64,000 nucleotides of DNA from DATLFA01 sp039934635 (GCA_039934635.1 JBDTLT010000005.1:24412-88411); one strand, 5' to 3'; shown: positions 1 through 8,668, counted from the first letter of the stretch. The notes: generated by a model not told the origin, from the letters alone. Numbers and translations are program-made.

Positions 1-68
1 CCGGGTGCGTACACCATCTCGGTGTGGTTGAGAATGCGAGCAGACGGTTGCAGCACCGAACGTCCCAT
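1..68 (-). CDS. 5' end of an unidentified gene cut by the window edge
   Basis: An ATG at 68 on the minus strand opens a frame that runs off the left edge without a stop and encodes 22 residues starting MGRSVLQPSAR. A good ribosome binding site (GAAAGG) lies six bases upstream. It is the next gene after the SDR on the same strand, 15 bases downstream of it, so it is probably in the same operon as the SDR and CoA-transferase genes. The visible residues are too few to name a family. Confidence 0.45.
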   Translation of the reverse strand, partial: MGRSVLQPSARILNHTEMVYAP

Positions 69-83
69 GGGTTGCCTTTCGTT

Positions 84-965
84 TCAGTCGAGCGCGTTCA
101 ACGGATAGTGACTGACGGGGTCGGGCGCGCCGTTCGGTAGGTTGCCGTCGACGTCGGTGAACCCGTACGAATCGGCCATTTGCCGCGTGGTGTAGATGCG
201 ACCGGCTCGCGCGAGTACTTGTGGGTCGGTGGCGAGAGCCACGACCCCGCGACCAGGAAACCTCGGCGTCTCGGCGTTGCCGAGATCGAGTCCCCATTCA
301 TCCGCGTCGAACGCCAAGATCCGCTCGGTGAGGACGAACGACGGCCACAGCGTCACGACCGCGATGCCATGCTTCTTCAACTCGCGGCCCGTGTCCTGAC
401 CGATGCGATCCAAGGCGGCCTTGCTGATGCCGTAGGTCGCATGGACGAAGTACTCACGCGAACCCTGCGAACTGATGTTGACGATCAAGCCACTGTTCTT
501 CGCCAGCATCAGCGGCGCGGCATGCCATGTCGTCACGTACACCGAACGGGCGCTGATCGCCATCATGTCGTCCCAATACGAAATCGGTGTTTCGTAGAAG
601 GGATCCTCGTTGCCGCATCCGTCGGGCAGGTCGAACGCGCTGTTGACGAGGATGTCGAGACGGCCATCGTCGGACCGAACTCGCTCGAACACTGCGGCGA
701 CCTGCTCATCGGATCGCAAGTCGCAGACGATGGGCACCGCGGTGCCGCCGAGCTCAGCCGCTTCTTGCACCGTCTTGTCGAGACTGCCGGGCAGCGCGCC
801 CGCTCCCTCGGTGAGGGTGCGGCCGAGCACGTAGACCTTTGCCCCTGCGGCTGCGAGTTCGATCACACAGCCGCGGCCGACTCCGCGCGATCCACCGGCG
901 ACGATCGCGACTCTTCCATCGAGAACCCCCACGGCCACCCCCCGGTGTCCAGGGGACGGTAACAC
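84..965 (-). CDS. SDR family NAD(P)-dependent oxidoreductase
   Basis: This encodes a classical short-chain dehydrogenase/reductase of about 290 residues, in the usual size range. The N-terminal Rossmann motif GGSRGVGRG binds the nucleotide cofactor, NSA replaces the usual NNAG, ISS carries the catalytic Ser, and YGISKAALD holds the YxxxK pair. The overall pattern resembles DHRS1-like SDRs. The substrate cannot be read from sequence. The GTG at 965 is only 13 bases after the CoA-transferase stop. A GTG at 932 with a G-rich stretch upstream begins closer to the domain and may be the true start. Its position behind a CoA-transferase suggests lipid, steroid or acyl-CoA metabolism (inference). Confidence 0.87.
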   Translation of the reverse strand: MLPSPGHRGVAVGVLDGRVAIVAGGSRGVGRGCVIELAAAGAKVYVLGRTLTEGAGALPGSLDKTVQEAAELGGTAVPIVCDLRSDEQVAAVFERVRSDDGRLDILVNSAFDLPDGCGNEDPFYETPISYWDDMMAISARSVYVTTWHAAPLMLAKNSGLIVNISSQGSREYFVHATYGISKAALDRIGQDTGRELKKHGIAVVTLWPSFVLTERILAFDADEWGLDLGNAETPRFPGRGVVALATDPQVLARAGRIYTTRQMADSYGFTDVDGNLPNGAPDPVSHYPLNALD

Positions 966-978
966 AGCGTCACGTCGG

Positions 979-2205
979 TCAGCCGATGGCGCCCGTCTCG
1001 CGCAGCGCGGCGATGTCGTCCCACGTGTGGCCGAGCTCGAGCAACAGTTCTTCGGTGTGCGCGCCGTGTTCGGGGGCAGGGCGCAGGGTCGGTGGCCGGT
1101 CGTCGAATTGCACTGGTGACGTCACGAGATCGAGCGGTGTGCGACCCTGCGCGAGCACGGTCGCGAGGTAACCGTTGGCGATGACCTGTTGGTCGTCGTG
1201 CACCTCGCGCGCCGTCTGCGCGATGGACCAAGGTGTTTGCAGGCGCTGGAACTGTTCGACCCAATGCGCGAGGGGGTGTGCGCCGAAGATCGCGTCGAGC
1301 GCCGCTATGAGCGCGACGTTGTTGGAGCTACGAAGGACGACGGTGGAGAATCGTTCGTCGTCGGCGAGTTGCGCATGACCGAGGCACTCGCAGAGATTGC
1401 GAAAGTCGGAGTCGGTGCGCACGGCCGCGATGTAGACCTCGCGCTGGTCGGAGGTGCGGTAGGCCGCGATGAGCGGCATGCCTGCTTCGCGGTGGCGTTG
1501 CCGCGGCAGCGAGTCGATGTCGTAGAGCTTGGATGCCACGATGGCCGGCGCGAGCATCCACATGCCGGTGCCGAGCAGTGAGGCGTCGACCACGCCGCCG
1601 ATGCCGGTTCGCTCGCGCCGGAACAACGCGCCGGCAACGCCCGCGGCGAGCGCGAGGCTGCTGGTGAGATCGCCGAGCGCCGGGGCGATCAACACTTGGA
1701 ACTCGTCGGCCGTCAGCGACGCGGCATGCCCGATGCCCGATCGGCACCAGAACGCGGTGTGGTCGAACGCACCGCGTTCTCGCTCGGGCCCGCGATCGCC
1801 TTGACCGGTCGCCCGCGCGTAGATCAATCGCGGGTTCACGGCGCACACATCGTCGGCGTTCAGGCGCAGCCGGTCGCGACTATCCGGTAGGAGGTTCGTG
1901 ACGAAGACGTCGGTGGTCGCGAACAACTCGTCGAGCACTGCTCGGCCCGCGTCGGTCGCGACGTCGAGGGTCATGGACCGTTTGTTGCGGTTGAGCTGTT
2001 CCCACATGAAGGCCAGGTCGTCGTCGCGGGGCGGCAGGCCGGCAACCGGGTTGCCCCGCATCGGGTCGGCGAAGCTCGGGTGCACGACCTTGATGACGTC
2101 CGCGCCCCAGTCGCCGAGCACGGCGGCACACGCCGGGCCGAACGCGAACATGGCGAGCTCTACGACTCGGATGCCTTCGAGAACAGGTGGCGGATTGTCG
2201 ATCAC
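979..2205 (-). CDS. CaiB/BaiF family III CoA-transferase
   Basis: The 408-residue product starts with the family hallmark LEGIRVVELAMFAFGPACAAVLGDWGADVIKV, given here only for recognition by its parts: VVELA, GPACAAVLGDWGADVIKV. MRGNP and NRNKRSMTLD follow, as in formyl-CoA and 2-methylacyl-CoA transferases. AFDHTAFWCRSG is where the family places its catalytic Asp. Members move CoA between carboxylic acids through an aspartyl-CoA thioester intermediate. I chose the GTG at 2205 because the domain begins right after it. The opposite-strand DUF1684 gene starts 40 bases away, so a longer start would run into it. It is probably co-transcribed with the SDR downstream. Substrate unknown. Confidence 0.9.
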   Translation of the reverse strand: MIDNPPPVLEGIRVVELAMFAFGPACAAVLGDWGADVIKVVHPSFADPMRGNPVAGLPPRDDDLAFMWEQLNRNKRSMTLDVATDAGRAVLDELFATTDVFVTNLLPDSRDRLRLNADDVCAVNPRLIYARATGQGDRGPERERGAFDHTAFWCRSGIGHAASLTADEFQVLIAPALGDLTSSLALAAGVAGALFRRERTGIGGVVDASLLGTGMWMLAPAIVASKLYDIDSLPRQRHREAGMPLIAAYRTSDQREVYIAAVRTDSDFRNLCECLGHAQLADDERFSTVVLRSSNNVALIAALDAIFGAHPLAHWVEQFQRLQTPWSIAQTAREVHDDQQVIANGYLATVLAQGRTPLDLVTSPVQFDDRPPTLRPAPEHGAHTEELLLELGHTWDDIAALRETGAIG

Positions 2206-2245
2206 GCGGGGAATGTACCGTTGCCGGCGCGTAGCGTCGTGGTCG

Positions 2246-2866
2246 ATGGAGATCGCAAGCACGCCGGCCGATCCGTTCGGCCTCCTCGATTGGCGGCGCC
2301 GCGTTGCCTCGCTCTACCAGCGGGTGCGGGCCGATCGAGACCCCGCGGGGGCACACGAGCAGTGGCGCATCGGGCGCGACGACTTGTTGCGTAGCCACTC
2401 GCAATCGCCCATCCCGGTGTCTGAACGCTCGTCTTTCACTGGCGCGCCCGTCGCCGCCTACGATCCTTCGCTGCGATTCGACGCGCCGATCGAGCACGAC
2501 GTCGAGCCCCGCTCGTTCGAAGTGGTCACCGGTACCGACGGCACGGTGCGTTTCAGCCGCGTCGGTGTTGCCCGCCTCGGAGATCTCGGGTCGCTCGACG
2601 TGTGGTGGCTCAATCAATACGGCGGGGGGTTGTTCGTCCCGATCAAGGACGCGCTCGCGGGCACCCGCACCTACGGCGGTGGCCGCTATGTGATCGACAC
2701 CGTCAAGGGCGCCGACCTCGGGTCGAGTACTGACTGCCTGATCATCGACCTCAACTTCGCCTACAACCCGTCGTGCGCATACGACCCTGCGTGGGCGTGT
2801 CCTCTCGCACCGCCGGGCAACGTGATTTCAGCGCCCGTGCTGGCGGGCGAACTCTCGCCTCGATGA
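2246..2866 (+). CDS. DUF1684 family protein
   Basis: This 206-residue protein matches the DUF1684 layout: an N-terminal helix with WRRRVASLYQRVR, SPIP near residue 60, GLFVPIKDALAGTRTYGGGRY in the middle (the FVPF/TYGGGRY signature), and LNFAYNPSCAYDPAWACPLAPPGN near the end with a conserved Cys pair. The length is typical. The biochemical role of the family is not established. It is transcribed away from the CoA-transferase gene with only 40 bases between the starts, so both promoters must sit in or next to that gap. The ATG at 2246 was preferred because anything longer overlaps the divergent gene. Confidence 0.9.
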   Translation: MEIASTPADPFGLLDWRRRVASLYQRVRADRDPAGAHEQWRIGRDDLLRSHSQSPIPVSERSSFTGAPVAAYDPSLRFDAPIEHDVEPRSFEVVTGTDGTVRFSRVGVARLGDLGSLDVWWLNQYGGGLFVPIKDALAGTRTYGGGRYVIDTVKGADLGSSTDCLIIDLNFAYNPSCAYDPAWACPLAPPGNVISAPVLAGELSPR

Positions 2867-2920
2867 CCGCGCTCGGGCGACCGGCGGTACGCTGCACGGG
2901 CGGGCGGTCCGAGGATGTTC

Positions 2921-4123
2921 ATGCGCGCACTGGTCCGGCTGTTGACGATGGTCGTCGTCATCGGCGCCCTCCAAGTCCCTGCGAGTGCCGGCTACACCGT
3001 TCGTACGGGCGAAACGCTGGGTCGCATTGCCGCGGAGTTGGGTGTGTCGACGGCGGAGCTGGCCAAGGCCAACGGGATCGCCGACCCTGATCTCATCCTC
3101 GCCGGTCAGGTGCTCGATGTGCCGGGCCCAGCGCCGGCACCGGAGATCTCGTCGTACACCGTGCAACCGGGCGACACGCTCGGTCGCATCGCCGGCGAGT
3201 TGGGAGTGTCGCTCGCGGAGTTGGCCAAGACCAACGCGATCGTCGATCCGAACCGCATCCAAGCCGGACAGGTGCTCGACATACCGGGTCGGGCGCCGGC
3301 GCGCGACATCTCTGCGTATCGTCAACTCGGCACGTGGGTCGACGTGTACGACTACGACCCGGCGTTCGCCGGCGGGTCCGACGTCGCGCAACTTTCGCCC
3401 TCGTCGGTCGACGCCATGGCGGCCGCGGGCATTCGCACACTGTACCTACAGGCGTCGATCGATTCGCCCCGAGCAACGGGCACCCTCGAGGCACCCAGCC
3501 TTCTCGGCGCGTTCTTGAACCGAGCCCACAGTCGCGGCATGAAGGTCGTGGCGTGGTACCTGCCGACCTTCACCGACATCAATGCCGATCTCCAACGGCT
3601 GCGGGCTATGCGTGACTTCCGGTCGGCAGGACAGGGATTCGACGGGCTCGCGGTCGACATCGAATGGACGAATGGCGTGACCGACACGGCGCGCCGCAAC
3701 GCCGCGCTCATCGAAATGTCGCGGCGTCTACGAGCGGAGACCGGGACAGCGATCGCCGCGATCGTGTTGCCACCGGTGTTGCTCGAAGTCGTCAACCCTC
3801 AGTATTGGCCGCAGTTTCCGTGGCGACAGCTGGCGTCGTACTACGACGTGTGGTTGCCCATGGCGTATTGGACCGACCGCACCGTGGCGTCGGGCTATCG
3901 CGATCCTCAGCGCTACACCTCCGAGAACATCGCGCGCATCCGCGCCAACCTCGACCAACCGAAAGCCGCGGTGCACGTGATCGGCGGCATCGGCGGTTCA
4001 TCGACTGCCGAGCAGTATCGCCGCTTTGTCACCGCTGCCCGCCAAGGCGGCGCCGTCGGGATATCGCTGTACGACTATCGCATCACCGAGCCATCGGTGT
4101 GGCCGATCCTCGCGGCGAAGTAG
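2921..4123 (+). CDS. Secreted protein with two LysM domains and a glycoside-hydrolase-like barrel
   Basis: Residues 1-23 form a signal peptide ending PASA-G. Two LysM repeats follow, about 25-68 and 79-122, each with a YTV-GETLGRIA or YTVQPGDTLGRIA start and an AGQVLDIPG end. These modules bind peptidoglycan or chitin. The rest, about 130-400, looks like a TIM-barrel glycosidase-like fold: LYLQAS, MKVVAWYLPTF, GFDGLAVDIEWT with acidic residues, VWLPMAYWTD and ISLYDYR. A cell-wall function outside the membrane is likely; activity is inferred only. GAGG at 2911-2914 is ideally spaced for the ATG at 2921 and too close for the ATG at 2915. Confidence 0.87.
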   Translation: MRALVRLLTMVVVIGALQVPASAGYTVRTGETLGRIAAELGVSTAELAKANGIADPDLILAGQVLDVPGPAPAPEISSYTVQPGDTLGRIAGELGVSLAELAKTNAIVDPNRIQAGQVLDIPGRAPARDISAYRQLGTWVDVYDYDPAFAGGSDVAQLSPSSVDAMAAAGIRTLYLQASIDSPRATGTLEAPSLLGAFLNRAHSRGMKVVAWYLPTFTDINADLQRLRAMRDFRSAGQGFDGLAVDIEWTNGVTDTARRNAALIEMSRRLRAETGTAIAAIVLPPVLLEVVNPQYWPQFPWRQLASYYDVWLPMAYWTDRTVASGYRDPQRYTSENIARIRANLDQPKAAVHVIGGIGGSSTAEQYRRFVTAARQGGAVGISLYDYRITEPSVWPILAAK

Positions 4124-4322
4124 CGCGCGTCGCTGCCGAACGTTCGCTCGTAGCCGAGCCTGAATGTTCAGTTGATCCACTCTGGCCCGGCCTCCGGCAC
4201 GCCCCGTCCACGAACGGGTTGGCACCGACGCGAGCAGTGATCGGTCGAGGAAGGTTCGGGGAAGGTCGCCTCGGAAATATGCGGCGAGGGGGTGCATCAC
4301 CTCCCGCTACCAAGGGGCAACC

Positions 4323-5129
4323 ATGAATCCGAACAAGGCACTCTGGGAGAAGGGTGATTTCACCCGCATCGCCGCGAGCATGCGCGACAGTGGCGAGGCG
4401 CTCGTCAAGGAGTTCGGCATCACCAACGGTCTCGAGGTCCTCGACCTCGGCTGCGGCGACGGGACCACCGCACTGCCGGCGGCAATGCTCGGGGCGCAGG
4501 TGCTGGGTGTCGACATCGCGGCCAATCTGGTGGCCGCGGGCAACGAGCGTGCCCAACGCGCCGGTCTCACGAATTGCCGGTTCCAAGAGGGCGACGCGTG
4601 CGATCTGCACGAGCTCGACGACGACCGTTTCGATCTCGTCGTCAGCATCTTCGGAGCGATGTTCGCCCCGCGCCCGTTCGATGTCGCCCGCGAAGTCGTG
4701 CGCGTCACTCGACCTGGCGGGCGCGTCATCACGGGGAACTGGATCCCCAACGACCCGACGTTGGTTGCGCAAATCTTGAAGGTCAGCTCGGCCTACTCGC
4801 CGCCATCGCCAGAAGGTTTCGTCAGCCCCATGACATGGGGTACCGAAGCAAACGTCATCGAGCGATTCGCGGCCGCCGGCGTCCCCGCCGCGAACATCTC
4901 GTTCGAGAGGTGCACCTACACGTTCGATTATCCGGGAAGTCCCTCGGAGTTTCTCGCTGATTTCAGGAGCTATTACGGCCCGACGATGAACGCATACGAA
5001 GCGGCTTCCGCCAGCGGCCGCGAAGCGGAGTTGCACGCAGAGCTGACTGCACTCTTCACCGCGCACAACACGAGCAACGATGCGACGTCTATCCCGGCAA
5101 CTTTCCTGCGAGTGACGGTTGTGGTCTGA
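4323..5129 (+). CDS. Class I SAM-dependent methyltransferase
   Basis: This 268-residue protein has the motif I glycine loop VLDLGCGDGTT (about residues 39-49), an acidic residue after LGVDIA, and DLVVSIFGAMFAPRPFDVAREVVRVTRPGG as motifs II and III. This is a Methyltransf_11 or UbiE/Coq5-like arrangement. The C-terminal half (WGTEANVIERF, SYYGPTMNAYE) is shared with the methyltransferase at 16400-17218, so the two are paralogs. A strong AAGGGG site precedes the ATG. The methyl acceptor is unknown. Its 3' end overlaps the convergent TetR gene by 41 bases. Confidence 0.86.
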   Translation: MNPNKALWEKGDFTRIAASMRDSGEALVKEFGITNGLEVLDLGCGDGTTALPAAMLGAQVLGVDIAANLVAAGNERAQRAGLTNCRFQEGDACDLHELDDDRFDLVVSIFGAMFAPRPFDVAREVVRVTRPGGRVITGNWIPNDPTLVAQILKVSSAYSPPSPEGFVSPMTWGTEANVIERFAAAGVPAANISFERCTYTFDYPGSPSEFLADFRSYYGPTMNAYEAASASGREAELHAELTALFTAHNTSNDATSIPATFLRVTVVV

Positions 5130-5754
5130 GCCGCACGCCCTCGGCGATCGCCGACTGCAACAGGGCGTGGGCCGACCATCGCATGAGCTCGCGGGCCTCG
5201 TCGCGTGACAGGCCGGCAATATCGGTCAGCCACACGAACGCCTCGATGCCGGTTGCACTTCGAATCGCCTGAGTGAGGCGGTGGACGTCGGCCTGGCACA
5301 TCTGATCGTGCAGAGGCGCCAGCGCTTCTTCGATCCATTTGATCGCGCGGCCTTGTCGTAGGGGCAGCTCCGCGCGGTGCGCCGGGTCGGCTTCGAGCGA
5401 GAGGCGCAACATCGTTCGTTGCTGCGCCTCGTTCTCGATCAACGAGCGGGTGAACGCGTCGACGACGAGGTCGAGCCGGCTGGCAGCGTCGTCGGGCGGG
5501 TCGTCCGGCAGCAACGACACCGCGCCGGTCTCCGGGTGCGCGGCGACGAGCAGGGCGCGTTGATTGGGGAAGTAGCGATAGGCGGTGGTGCGAGAGATCG
5601 ACGCCGCTTCGGCGGCCGCCTCGACCGTCGGGGTCTCGCCTTTGGCCACCAGATCCCGGGCGGCCCCGACCAGCGCGTCGCGCGTGCGGCGCTTTTGACC
5701 GATGCGTCCGTTGAGCTCATAGGGGATTGACATTCCCATGATGGTACCGTACAT
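5089..5754 (-). CDS. TetR family transcriptional regulator
   Basis: The N-terminal third is a TetR helix-turn-helix: RDALVGAARDLVAKG, PTVEAAAEAASISRTTAYRYFPNQRALLVAA. The remaining 150 residues form the variable ligand-binding core. It is transcribed away from the cupin gene at 5795, and a perfect palindrome lies between them (5760-5777), which is the usual place for a TetR self-operator. Several in-frame ATGs (5754, 5739, 5733) are possible starts and none has a convincing ribosome binding site. I kept the longest. Likely a repressor of the cupin gene and of itself (inference). Confidence 0.86.
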   Translation of the reverse strand: MYGTIMGMSIPYELNGRIGQKRRTRDALVGAARDLVAKGETPTVEAAAEAASISRTTAYRYFPNQRALLVAAHPETGAVSLLPDDPPDDAASRLDLVVDAFTRSLIENEAQQRTMLRLSLEADPAHRAELPLRQGRAIKWIEEALAPLHDQMCQADVHRLTQAIRSATGIEAFVWLTDIAGLSRDEARELMRWSAHALLQSAIAEGVRLRPQPSLAGKLPG

Positions 5755-5759
5755 TCGTC

Positions 5760-5777
5760 ATGGGACGTAAGTCCCAT
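5760..5777. promoter_or_regulatory. 18-bp palindrome, probable TetR operator
   Basis: ATGGGAC-GTAA-GTCCCAT is a perfect 7+7 inverted repeat in the 40-bp gap between the divergent TetR and cupin genes. The location and size suit a TetR dimer site controlling both genes. The inner 14 bases, read on the minus strand as GGGACTTACGTCCC, also resemble the actinobacterial DosR/DevR core, which leaves a second reading open. Confidence 0.6.
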
Positions 5778-5794
5778 AACGGGGAGAAGGCGCC

Positions 5795-6280
5795 ATGAAG
5801 ACTCGAACACCGATTATCTGGGCTGCGGGCGAAGGAGAGCGGCGGTCGTTCCTCGGCGGCGGGCTCCACACGTGGAAGCTCACCGCCGAAGACACCGACG
5901 GCGCGTTCTTCATGCTGGAGGACGTGATGGGGCAGGGAAAGTCCACGCCGCTCCATCGCCATCCCGAAGCCGACGAGACCGTCTACGTGCTCGCGGGCGA
6001 GATTCTCATCAATGTCGACGGTCGTGAGAGCCGTGTCGGCGCCGGCGGGATGACATTCACGCCACGGGGTGTACCGCACGCCTTCGTGGTGGTTTCCGAT
6101 GAGGCGCGTGTGCTGATGCTGCAGACACCGGGCGTTGGCCAAGGCTTCTACAGAGGCGCCAGCGAGCCGACGACCGACCACTTGTCCGAGTCCGTTGACA
6201 TTGCCCGACTGCAGATGTCGGCGAGTGAGAACCCGCGCGGGATCGATCTGCTCGGGCCACCGCCGTTCGCGACGAAGTGA
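5795..6280 (+). CDS. Cupin domain-containing protein
   Basis: This 161-residue single-domain cupin carries motif 1 around TPLHRHPEADETVYVLAGE (metal-binding His-His-Glu pattern) and motif 2 around FTPRGVPHAFVV. Such proteins act as small dioxygenases, isomerases or binding proteins. Nothing fixes the reaction here. GGAGAAGG precedes the ATG. It faces the TetR gene across a palindrome and is the probable target of that regulator. Confidence 0.85.
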   Translation: MKTRTPIIWAAGEGERRSFLGGGLHTWKLTAEDTDGAFFMLEDVMGQGKSTPLHRHPEADETVYVLAGEILINVDGRESRVGAGGMTFTPRGVPHAFVVVSDEARVLMLQTPGVGQGFYRGASEPTTDHLSESVDIARLQMSASENPRGIDLLGPPPFATK

Positions 6281-6382
6281 TACACGACAGCCGCGAACCG
6301 GCGGTCGCGTGCATCACGCGGGCGACTCGGTAAGGATGTGCCCAACGACCGGTATCAGCCGGTCGCCACGAGGGGGATATTT

Positions 6383-8086
6383 ATGCGGCACAAAAACGTT
6401 GGTCGCGCCTTGGCGTTGATCACTGTGATCTCGCTCGCCGCCGCGGCATGCGGCGACAGCGGAGGAGACAATGCGGCAACGACGACCGCTGGGGGAGCGT
6501 CGCCGACAGCCACCGCCGCTGCCACCACCACCACGCTGACGCCCAAGTCGGGCGGCGGCATCACGATGGGTATGTACAGCGAAACTGCGGGGCTCGATCC
6601 CGTCGTCAGCAACGGTGGCGGCACGACCGGCAACACCGAGCTCATGGCCATCTACGACACGATCATGCGCTACGACACGACCACCGGTAAGTACGAGCCG
6701 CAAACGGCCGAGTCCCTCAGCGCCAATGCCGACAACACCGAGTGGACGCTCAAGTTGAAGGCCGGCATCAAGTTCAGCGACGGCACCGACTACGACGCCG
6801 ACGCCATCGTCTACGGATTGAAGCGTCACGTCACGTTCGGCGGCCGCTCGTCGAGCCTCGTCTCCAACATCAAGACGTACACCGTCGTCGACAAGCTGAC
6901 GGTCAAGTTCACTCTGAATGCGCCGTGGGGCAACTTCCCCTATCTGTTGGCTTACATGCCGGGCATGATCCCGTCGCCGACGGCCATCAAGGCCGCGTGC
7001 GGACCGACCGACGACTACAAACCGGCCAGCTGCAGCTTCAACTTGAAGGGAGTCGGCGCGGGCGCATTCAAGGTCGATTCGTACAAGCCCAAAGAGTCGA
7101 TCAACCTCGTTCGCAACGATGCCTACTACGGCGGCAAGCCCTACCTCGACACGTTGAAGTTCGTGGTGCTCGCGGGTGCGCAGGCAAACTATGACGCGCT
7201 CCAAACCGGCACGCTGCAGGTGGCGTTCCTCCGTGAAGCGGCAGTCGTGAAGAAGGCGCGTGACGAGAAAAAGGTCGAGGGCTACCTCAACCTCGTGTGG
7301 CTGGGTGGCGTGCTGCTGCTCAACAACGGCCAACTCACGTGCAAGGGCGGCCTGCCCGCCGCGTTGTGCGCAGGCAAGCCCGACGGCGTCACCAAGCTCG
7401 ACACGATCACCGCCGACAAGCGTGTGCGCCAAGCAGTCGGCTACGCCATCGACGTCAACCAGATCAATGACAAGGCCAACGAGGGCGCATCTTTCCCGGG
7501 CACCGATATCTTCCAGAAATCGTCCAAGTGGGCGTCCGGCGTGACGACGGCGTACGACCTCGCGAAGGCGAAGGCCTTGGTCGATCAGGTGAAGGCCGAA
7601 GGCAAATGGGACGGCACCATACGCTTCGAGTGTCACAATGCGCCGGCGCGCATAACGTTCGCCGAAGTCGTCAGGACGCAGTTGACCGCGGCGGGTTTCA
7701 AGGTCGTGCTCAACAACAGTCAAGATGTCAACGGGCTCGTGGCGAAGGTCAGCAACACCAAGGCGTTCGACATCGCCTGTTACGGCCTGAGCATCTTCGA
7801 AGAGGCACCCGACATCGCGATGGGTCTGTCGTTCCAGTCGACCAATCCGGGGCAGAGCATGATGATCCCTGATCTGTTCGACGCACAGGTCAAGATCGTG
7901 CGCGAAGCCAAGACCGACGCCGAGCGCAAGGCTGCGATCGACAAGATCAGCGAGATCTGGAAGACCGAAGTCCCGTCGGTGGTCTACGAAGCCACTCCTG
8001 AGTTCATCGCGTGGAACAAGAACGTCCACGGCATCCGTCCGACGGTGAGCACGTCGATGATGTTCGACAAAGCCTGGGTCGGCTGA
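6383..8086 (+). CDS. ABC transporter substrate-binding lipoprotein, family 5 (peptide/nickel type)
   Basis: A 567-residue protein with a positively charged N-terminus (MRHKNVGRALALIT), a hydrophobic stretch and a lipobox-like SLAAAAC, so it is probably tethered to the outer face of the membrane. A Thr/Ala-rich linker follows. The mature part is an SBP_bac_5 domain: LDPVVSNGG, YDTIMRYD, WTLKLKAGIKFSDGTDYDADAIVYGLKR, FKVDSYKPKESINLVRNDAYYGGKPYLD, VRQAVGYAIDVNQIN. Family members bind oligopeptides, dipeptides, nickel or other small solutes. No permease or ATPase gene adjoins it, so it is an orphan receptor here. The ATG at 6383 follows AGGGGG and begins the signal peptide. Confidence 0.9.
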   Translation: MRHKNVGRALALITVISLAAAACGDSGGDNAATTTAGGASPTATAAATTTTLTPKSGGGITMGMYSETAGLDPVVSNGGGTTGNTELMAIYDTIMRYDTTTGKYEPQTAESLSANADNTEWTLKLKAGIKFSDGTDYDADAIVYGLKRHVTFGGRSSSLVSNIKTYTVVDKLTVKFTLNAPWGNFPYLLAYMPGMIPSPTAIKAACGPTDDYKPASCSFNLKGVGAGAFKVDSYKPKESINLVRNDAYYGGKPYLDTLKFVVLAGAQANYDALQTGTLQVAFLREAAVVKKARDEKKVEGYLNLVWLGGVLLLNNGQLTCKGGLPAALCAGKPDGVTKLDTITADKRVRQAVGYAIDVNQINDKANEGASFPGTDIFQKSSKWASGVTTAYDLAKAKALVDQVKAEGKWDGTIRFECHNAPARITFAEVVRTQLTAAGFKVVLNNSQDVNGLVAKVSNTKAFDIACYGLSIFEEAPDIAMGLSFQSTNPGQSMMIPDLFDAQVKIVREAKTDAERKAAIDKISEIWKTEVPSVVYEATPEFIAWNKNVHGIRPTVSTSMMFDKAWVG

Positions 8087-8109
8087 CGATTGCGTGAGTT
8101 CCGAAGCCT

Positions 8110-8152
8110 CTGGCAGCACAACGTCGACCCACCGTCGACGTTGTGCTGCCAG
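8110..8152. terminator. Perfect 19-bp hairpin between convergent genes
   Basis: Two 19-base arms (8110-8128 and 8134-8152, beginning CTGGCAGCACAACG) pair without a mismatch around a 5-base loop. It sits between the end of the solute-binding protein gene and the end of the DsrE-like gene, so it can serve both as a bidirectional terminator. There is no long T run, which is common in high-GC actinobacteria. Confidence 0.8.
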
Positions 8153-8185
8153 TTCGGATTGTCGGGCGTTGGCGACGACGAGTGA

Positions 8186-8668
8186 TCAGGTGAAGATGAT
8201 CTGTCCGCCCGCGGCCATCTCGTAGAACTCTCCGACCGTGATGATGTCTTGGACCTGGCCGATGAAGTCGTTCTTCTCCAACCCGAAAAGGTCGACCGAC
8301 GCCTTGCACGCGTAAATGCCGGCACCGGTGTCGGCGATCATCTCGACGAATTCGGGGATGGAAGGGATGTCGAGCCGATCCATTTTGTGGTTCATATAGC
8401 GCGTCATGAGCGTGGAGACGCCGGGCATACCGCCCGCCATTGTCGCCAAGTGGAGACCGGGGTTGCCGACAGTGGCCAGCTTGATGTGGTTCTGTCGCTC
8501 CTTGTGAATGGCGTCGAGGCCGAAGAACGTGAAGAACAGATTGGCTTCGATGCCCTCGGCTCGTGCGCCGTTGGCCATGATCAGCCCGGGATAGACCCCC
8601 TCGAGGGAACCTTTGGAGATGATGATCGAGATCTTGGAGATCGGCTCTGGGTGGATTTTGGTGGTCAT
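8186..8668 (-). CDS. DsrE/DsrF-like (DsrE2-type) sulfur-carrier protein
   Basis: This 160-residue protein has the DsrE/DrsE2 pattern: KISIIISKGSLEGVYPGLIMANGARAEGIEANLFFTFFG near the start and GIYACKASVDLFGLEKNDF with a single conserved Cys near residue 120. DsrE2-type proteins carry persulfide sulfur in cytoplasmic relays together with rhodanese and TusA. It is the last gene of the run that includes SQR and TusE/DsrC, so a role in handling sulfane sulfur made by SQR is the natural inference. No membrane segments are evident. Confidence 0.82.
   Translation of the reverse strand: MTTKIHPEPISKISIIISKGSLEGVYPGLIMANGARAEGIEANLFFTFFGLDAIHKERQNHIKLATVGNPGLHLATMAGGMPGVSTLMTRYMNHKMDRLDIPSIPEFVEMIADTGAGIYACKASVDLFGLEKNDFIGQVQDIITVGEFYEMAAGGQIIFT

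Noticed and set aside
180..962. Long open frame opposite the SDR gene
   Set aside because: It is Arg/Asp-rich, has no family motif, and mirrors the SDR on the other strand; it is a codon-bias shadow.
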